Assembly (NCBI GenBank): GCA_950295325.1
Contig: OX485804.1
Coordinates: 60,108,533-60,172,532 of the forward strand
Reading direction: 5' to 3'
Length of the DNA stretch: 64,000 nucleotides
Source: Polytrichum commune
Taxonomy: Eukaryota; Streptophyta; Polytrichopsida; Polytrichales; Polytrichaceae
Shown: positions 58,560-64,000 of the stretch, piece after piece
Layout: each line of letters starts with the position of its first letter
How positions within the stretch are numbered: position 1 is the first letter of the stretch
Translations under genes and position numbers: made by a program
Notes under the pieces: generated by a model
Database searches by the model: none
The model's input: only the letters and a program-made list of their open reading frames with translations
Told to the model about the DNA's origin: nothing

Positions 58560-60125
58560 CAGTTGAGTGGCTAATCACAACGACCAGTTTTCGGCACCAT
58601 CTGTCGGCATCTCCGGTTGTAATAGTGTGAAAAGTGGTGGACCAACATGTATTTCTCAACATAATCCCCAACGATTTCATGGTTGAAACCCGGAAAAAAA
58701 CTTTGGTGTGATCGGGGCATGAGTTACATGTGCATGTTGCTAAGAGAGTAGCTCTTAAGAATTGAAAATTGAAATTCATTCAATATTGGAGATGATGCGT
58801 GTCGTCAACAAGTGCGGTGACATCCACTCTAGATAATTACCATGATTTGCTAATTTGGTTTGATGTAGAGCTTATCTTTTACAAGAAGTTTCGCCACATC
58901 TTGTTGCAGTAGTTGGGACCTCCATATTCCAATTGGAAATTATATTCGGCACTTGAAGTGTTCAACCTTAAATGAAAGGAGTGTTCATTTGGCGCTATGT
59001 TGGCCTTCTATCTCAAAATATAATATAATATAATACTATACTATAATAATAATAATGAAATTACTCACGGTTGTTCACTCAATTTCATTTTCCATTTGAG
59101 CTTGGAATCTATTATGGGCTTGGAATGTAAAGATGGCGCCTTGATGGATTCCACGCCTACGACAAGGCTTTGGTCATTCTGGGTCATAAGTCAAGAGTTG
59201 TCTCACCGAAGTTGTTTGCATTGGTAGTCTATTAAATAGCCTTTTTAAAACTTCACCTTCATGAATTAGATAATCATCTAGAGGAGAATGGATGACGAGC
59301 TGAGGTGTTGACAAGTCATCCACCTGCTTGTATTGGTTATTGATCATAACCGATAAGCTCATGAACAAAATATGAGGATTATGGATGACATCGTGCCTTC
59401 ATGGATAAAAAGTAGTGACAATTTTTAATAACACAAATGCTCTTGGATGAGTGATAGGTTATGTACTTCCATTCCATAAGCCTCTTGGCCTCCTCAACTT
59501 CAAAATTCATTCTAGTTCCTTTCATTTCAATTCATGTCATAAAGTGATGGATATTTAATTTTTGGTTGACTCCATGACTTTTAGTGGGGGGTGTCCAATC
59601 ATGTCCAATGAATCATTCGGCAAGAGCAAAAGAGTTTCTAAATTCTTGGAAGATCGACATGTACACTTTGGTTGAGTATTGAAGAAGGTGTGGACTGTTG
59701 TACGTCCTTGTATCAATTGGTTGTTGTGAGCTAGTGAAAGGTGGAACCTACAAAATTTCTCCTTTTCTAGCGAATGAAGCAACATCTCAAGGTGTAGAGC
59801 CTATTTGGAAGTTTTGTGGGGTTAGGAGTCAACATCTTTCACATCTATAAGATGGAATTGCATGAATATATGGTGTGGTAGTGAGGTGCTTTGTTAAGGG
59901 TGGCTTTGCTCATCTTCATTGGAAGTTACTCGCCTTCTTCTTTTCAAGCCCCCTCCCCCAACAAGTCATTGGCATCCTATGTGATTGTAGGGCCTAGATC
60001 ATCTACAATATTTTCCATCCCCATCCACCCATCTTTTTTTATGTTGCCCACTTCTAAATAAATGCATTTCAAATGCTTGGCCTAGATCCCAACTTCAACC
60101 TTAGATGGGCTCTATCTAGAGCACT
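58560..60125. other. Intergenic sequence
   Basis: Contains an ATAAT/ATAAC-type run at 59012-59055. Several minus-strand frames are open but unrecognised. They might belong to the decayed LINE farther right, but no motif shows it. Confidence 0.35.
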
Positions 60126-60138
60126 CCCCCCCCCCCCC
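60126..60138. repeat. Poly-C run, 13 nt
   Basis: Thirteen C; a G10 run lies 87 bp away at 60225-60234 on the same strand, so the two could pair as a stem. Confidence 0.95.
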
Positions 60139-60849
60139 GGCACCCCTCCATTTCACTTTGCAACCAACCATACGTTGGATTGAGCAATGGTTCTTTCCCT
60201 TCATGTTCTTTTCATAATAAAATAGGGGGGGGGGAGCAATATTAACATGATCAATATCATCATAATTAACATGTTTGATTATTACTTTGTGCCATGTAAC
60301 GGTTATCCAATGCTTAAGTAGTTGCCAATTGACATTATAAACATTTGGGATGTGCTCAATTTGTTGCAATCAACTCATCGATTTTGAGGCGAGAGTTGGG
60401 TCATGATGATCAAAGCATCAAAAAGTTAGTTCATTTTATTAAGGTTGCAATTACGGTCATGAACCTAGAATTGGTCCCATAATTCTCCCACAATCCTTCA
60501 TGCCAGAAAAAATGGTTCAATTGTAAGAGTTGAGTGTTCTTACTACACCATTCCATGATATGATAGCCTAATGTGCCCTCAACCATCACAACGCCCTTGG
60601 TCACATGTACCATAGGATGCTTTGAAATTTGTCAAAATAATGATTCCAACACATTTGTGACTACATATGCTTGCAAATTACAAAACCATCAACAATAAAA
60701 TATAAATTTCCAAGAATGCCCTAGAGATCAAAACTATGATAATATTAGTCTCAATGAACTGAGATCAATTTGATTTTAGCATATATAAAGATGAAAGGCT
60801 TACGGGACTAGAAGTACATCAAGATGGTTTCAGAGCACCTAATATCCTA

Positions 60850-61770
60850 GAGTGGTTTGGTGAGATAACCTTTGTGAGGTACTACCTTCTCAAATAGTGA
60901 TTGAAAATTATCCATAGGAGACACTTCAACACAAAGTGTGACTCCTTTTCAAATACATTGTAAGAGCAAAAGTGGCATAGTTTATTATCTCTCGAGATAG
61001 GGATATTTGACCAATGTCCAGTTTGATGACAAGTCTTTGATTATGATGTGCTGTAAGCAACAATGCTCTTGCGGTGTGGTGATGTCAATGGTTGCTTCAA
61101 GTACAATACACATGCGTATTTGAGAAAATCCTTGAGGTGGAGGTCATCTAGTTTCTTCCCTGAGAGACGAAAAGAGTTCCACTCTTTAGCAAGAAACACC
61201 TCTTTGAAATCATCAAATATGATTTTTGATGTTGGGTTGGCAAGGGTTTCCCAATGCCTTCCACGTGGTTGTCGATTTGTGCCAAGTGTTAGCCCCTTCT
61301 TAGGCAAGGTGTTCATAGAGTGATGTTGCTTGACTAACTAACCAAGAGGAGGATCGATGGGCAAGCTCTTGTTGAAAGCTCATAGTTAGCTCAAGAGCAT
61401 ATAATTCCATGGGAAATTATCCAAAATCGGCCAATAGAATATGATAGGTTGTCAAAGGACGTACTTTGAAGTGAGACATCATATGTATTTTGATGCCCTT
61501 CTCAAAAACCTTCTAGTGACAGGTTTTCAAGCCACCTCCCCAATTTTCAGTGCCATGTGTGAAAGTTGGGAGCACCACAACCTTAAATAAATGTGATTTG
61601 AATTCTCAATATGTGACTCCAACTACTGCTTGTTTCTATAAGGTGCCCATCAAGGCTTCTATGCCTACAACCTTCGTCTTTTACTTGATGGTTCAAAGTG
61701 GCCACGTGAGTGGAAATCAGTCCTGAGGTATTCCTATTCAGGAATTATCTCAATTTGATCCTTGCCTAAG
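60850..61770 (-). pseudogene. LINE relic: end of reverse transcriptase and C-terminal zinc finger
   Basis: On the minus strand, from about 61590, one frame reads KVVVLPTFTHGTENWGGGL. After one stop it gives VFEKGIKIHMMSHFKVRPL and TTYHILLADFG. These match the order LP.L.YG.E.WG, then KFL..M..VK..TP..I...E.G, seen at the end of LINE reverse transcriptases. Farther on, GHWSNIPISRDNKLCHFCSY, then EKESHFVLKC, give the C-x2-C...H-x4-C zinc finger that follows in such ORF2 proteins. Upstream, near 61750, EYLR.DFHSRGHFE resembles the preceding YLG...G motif. At least two stops (TAG near 61516, TAA near 61416) and frame changes break it. The 91-codon frame 61316-61041 lies within it. No tail or target duplication was found. 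Confidence 0.65.
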
Positions 61771-61849
61771 TGAAATGTTTCTTGGTTAAATTTCCTTTTG
61801 TTATGGAAAATCCATATATTACGAATACATGACATATAGGTATACAACC

Positions 61850-62045
61850 AATGAATAGGGAAAAACCGATTGCTAGTTACAGATGAACCGGTGGAGTTTG
61901 AGAAATAACCGCTTGAGGTTGAAGAAAATTACCAATCATTTGAGAGGAATTTGTAGAATATACCTCAGATCAATGAAGAAAAACCAAAAGTTCACAACAT
62001 GTAATTGGTTGGATTTGGAAACACTAGGTTTTTGAACAATTATGC
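61850..62045 (-). repeat. 'Core-69' repeat family, inverted copy
   Basis: It reads on the plus strand as TAGTTACAGATGAACCGGTG, GAGTTTGAGAAATAACCGCT and TTGAGGTTGAAG, the inverse of the family core, then CATGTAATTGGTTGGATTTG. It ends about 50 bp before the hAT target duplication. Confidence 0.7.
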
Positions 62046-62333
62046 ACACTAAGTATTCCTCTTACCATGCCATTGTGTTAAATAGTCCCCATAAAGTCAA
62101 CATTGCAGGCCATAAATTTGACACCCTAGCCAAATTTCTAGGGGACACCCTGTCCCAAATTTTGGGTGTCCCAAGGACACCCTGCTCCAATTTTTGGGTG
62201 TCCTCATAAATTTCTCTTAATTTTTTTTTGGTCAAAATAGGTACAATTTTGAAAAATATATAATATCATTTCAAAATTTCAATTAAAAATCAAAAAAATC
62301 ACTACATATCATAACTTGCAATGCAAATCAAAC

Positions 62334-63068
62334 CTACAAGCGGCGGCCTTTCATAGCACACCACTTTACCCATACTTGTTCAAAGTCAATGGCCTCTATG
62401 GGGATTTTTGCCATTGCAACTCTCATTTGTGCTTCCAAAGTCTCTAATACCAAACTACACCGTAAAGTAGATTTAATATGATTTTGAGTAGAAAATCCTC
62501 TCTCACAAGAAGCTGTACTAGCAGGAATTACAAGAACAGCTTGCCACAACTTTGTCATATGAGGATATCTTCCAACATAGTCCAAATTGGAAGAATAAAC
62601 CATCCAAGCTTGGTGCATTTTAAGACCACCACATGAAATATGAAGTGCATCCAAAAAACCTCGAAGCTCTGATTTTAAACCACGCTCATCAAAAAGATTC
62701 CCTCCATTAGTGCATAAGTGGTCAATGAAACTCTGAAGCCATAAACGAGCATTTCGATGAAGAAGTGTCAAGTCTGTTGAAAAACAGACAGGGCTAAATA
62801 GCTTAGCTGCATTGAAGAGCTTCAAATCAGGAAATCGTTGCTGCAATGATTCTATCACCTTAACCACCTAGGCCTGTGCAATCACCTTGCACCCATGGAG
62901 GGTACCATCACCACCAAACTCAATTGCATGAGGCAATGGTGCATAATGCAATATATGTGAATGCACCACTCCTATAGAGTCTTGAAAATGGATCTCACCA
63001 CCTCTAGAAATGTCCAAAAATTGTGCCACAAATTTGGTATCCGCACCAAACTTCTCATATTCATACAC
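62334..63068 (-). pseudogene. hAT transposase, C-terminal half with dimerisation domain
   Basis: The frame from 63068 to 62868 (66 codons) ends at a single in-frame TAG and continues in the same frame from 62867 to 62334 (177 codons). The last about 80 residues contain WQAVLVIPASTASCERGFS, then NHIKSTLRCSL and LEAQMRVAM, the hAT dimerisation signature (P.S.A.CERGFS..N.IKT..R..L....L..LM), followed by FEQVWVKWC. The upstream part (RFPDLKLFNAAKLFSP) also fits the family that includes ZNF862-like hAT proteins. The BED zinc finger and the first catalytic residues are absent, so it cannot be an active enzyme. The transcribed C-terminal part could still bind a full transposase, but nothing here shows that it is expressed. 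Confidence 0.85.
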
Positions 63069-63379
63069 CAGTGATTCAAAGGGAATTGCTCAAAACAATT
63101 TTGGTTGAAAAGCAAGAGAAACTCACATTGGTTGGAAGCAAGAAAAAACTCATATTGAGTGGAGGATGTGGAGGCACCACGGTGATAGAAACATTTGCCT
63201 CGCCATGTTCCTACTTAGTCTCGCTCTCCATTCACCGTCCTAGCTCCCGGTTACAAAGGAAATTGCAAGAGCAAAGTTGAACTTAAGTATGTGAGTGAGT
63301 GTAGGAAGTTCTCCTACTGTTATGGGTTATGTTTTCCGGATACTTGAGCTGCACTTTATAGTACTCAAGTAATACATGT

Positions 63380-63535
63380 CATTTCAATTTCTAGTGTGTC
63401 AATTGACGTGTGATTTTTTTCTTCACAAGTTATAGTACGTGTCAATTTCTAGAATGTGCGTATCAATTGACGTGCATTTTTTTTTGTGCAAGTTTTTGCG
63501 TGTCAAAAAAGAAAAACTTGCAAAAACTTTGTCAA
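63380..63535 (+). repeat. 'CAATTGACGTG' repeat, copy 2, inside the hAT element
   Basis: TCATTTCAATTTCTAGTGTG, CAATTGACGTGTGATTTTTT, CAATTGACGTGCATTTTTTT, GTGCAAGTTTTTGCGTGTCA and AACTTGCAAAAACTTTGTCA follow the same order as 50055-50230. It lies between the transposase remnant and the right end, so it was either captured by or inserted into the element. Confidence 0.75.
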
Positions 63536-63721
63536 ACATATACACTGATAGGCCCTACAAGTACAGGGGACACCCTGAATTTTTTTTGGGTGTAAAAAGG
63601 ACATCCTTGTAGGATTTTTAGGTGTCCTCGGGGACACCCTGTTTGAGATTTGGGTGTCCTAGGACACTCTAGGAAGCAAAATACACCCCCCATGGTGTCA
63701 ATTTTATGCCCTGCAACATTG

Positions 63722-64000
63722 TCTCCTAAGTCTTATCCATTATGAACAAAATATGCATTTTATTGACTACCTGAAGTCAAAGTCTAAGAAGTTTGCAATG
63801 GCCCGACAAACTCCTTGTACCTAACTAAGTCATTGTTTTTAGAGAGCGACATTATAATGAAGAGATCTTAAATCTACAAATAAAATTTAGAGTTGATTTG
63901 ACATCTGGTTAAGTATCAAAGACCTCAGAACAACTTAATATAACCCGATTAAGAATTTAAGATGGGATAATCACAAATAACTAGAGGAAGCTTTTCAAAG
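63722..64000. other. Right flank of the hAT element
   Basis: About 280 bp of A/T-rich sequence to the window edge. No feature is visible. Confidence 0.4.

Larger units (their letters stand above)
62106..63713. mobile_element. hAT transposon derivative, 1608 bp, with exact 8-bp target duplication
   Basis: The left end CAGGCCATAAATTTGACACC and right end (inverse CAGGGCATAAAATTGACACC) match at 18 of 20 positions. Exact copies of CAACATTG flank it at 62098-62105 and 63714-63721. Subterminal GGGTGTCC/GGACACCC words occur at least four times near each end, spaced 10-30 bp apart. The minus strand keeps the C-terminal half of an hAT transposase (62334-63068). Autonomous hAT elements are usually longer than 2.5 kb, so the 5' half of the gene is missing and replaced by other sequence, including a repeat also found at 50.1 kb. 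Confidence 0.92.

Overview
The window reads as nuclear DNA of a land plant. The evidence is a spliced cellulose-synthase-like C gene with GT-AG introns, a plant-type prolyl 4-hydroxylase with a C-terminal ShKT domain, an AT-rich repeat-filled background, and many plant-style DNA transposon relics (hAT, PIF/Harbinger-like MITEs, LINE fragments). I cannot name the species. Short introns, an intronless prolyl hydroxylase and a LINE whose reverse transcriptase tail is not the usual seed-plant L1 kind would fit a non-seed plant (moss, lycophyte or fern), but that is inference. Layout: the first 10 kb is the only clear gene space. A prolyl 4-hydroxylase gene (plus strand, one exon, ATG at 1739, stop at 2887) faces a five-exon CSLC gene (minus strand, ATG at 7554, stop at 4380) tail to tail. 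Both products are expected in the secretory pathway and both feed the cell wall: the first hydroxylates proline in hydroxyproline-rich glycoproteins, the second makes the beta-1,4-glucan chain attributed to xyloglucan. Upstream of CSLC lie a GA microsatellite, a pyrimidine-rich stretch and a small GC-rich island at about 9.5-9.8 kb, which are candidate promoter or leader sequence. From about 10 kb to the end I see no intact host gene. This region is a mosaic of decayed mobile elements and dispersed repeats. The best-defined are two hAT elements with exact 8-bp target duplications (54613-55561 and 62106-63713, the second still holding a transposase C-terminal half), TIR elements at 1015-1272, 17928-18434, 30263-30531, 47369-47618, 53961-54281 and 56914-57409, a fold-back at 36581-36724, LINE relics near 21.65-22.22 kb and 60.85-61.77 kb, and at least eight repeat families present two to six times within the window. 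Homopolymer C or G runs of 12-15 nt are unusually frequent (eleven). No tRNA, rRNA, CRISPR array or recognisable LTR/viral coding region was seen. I did not find a new multi-gene system. The most useful unusual items are the two hAT elements, the 69-bp-period repeat family, the poly-C/poly-G tracts and several unidentified coding-like relics.
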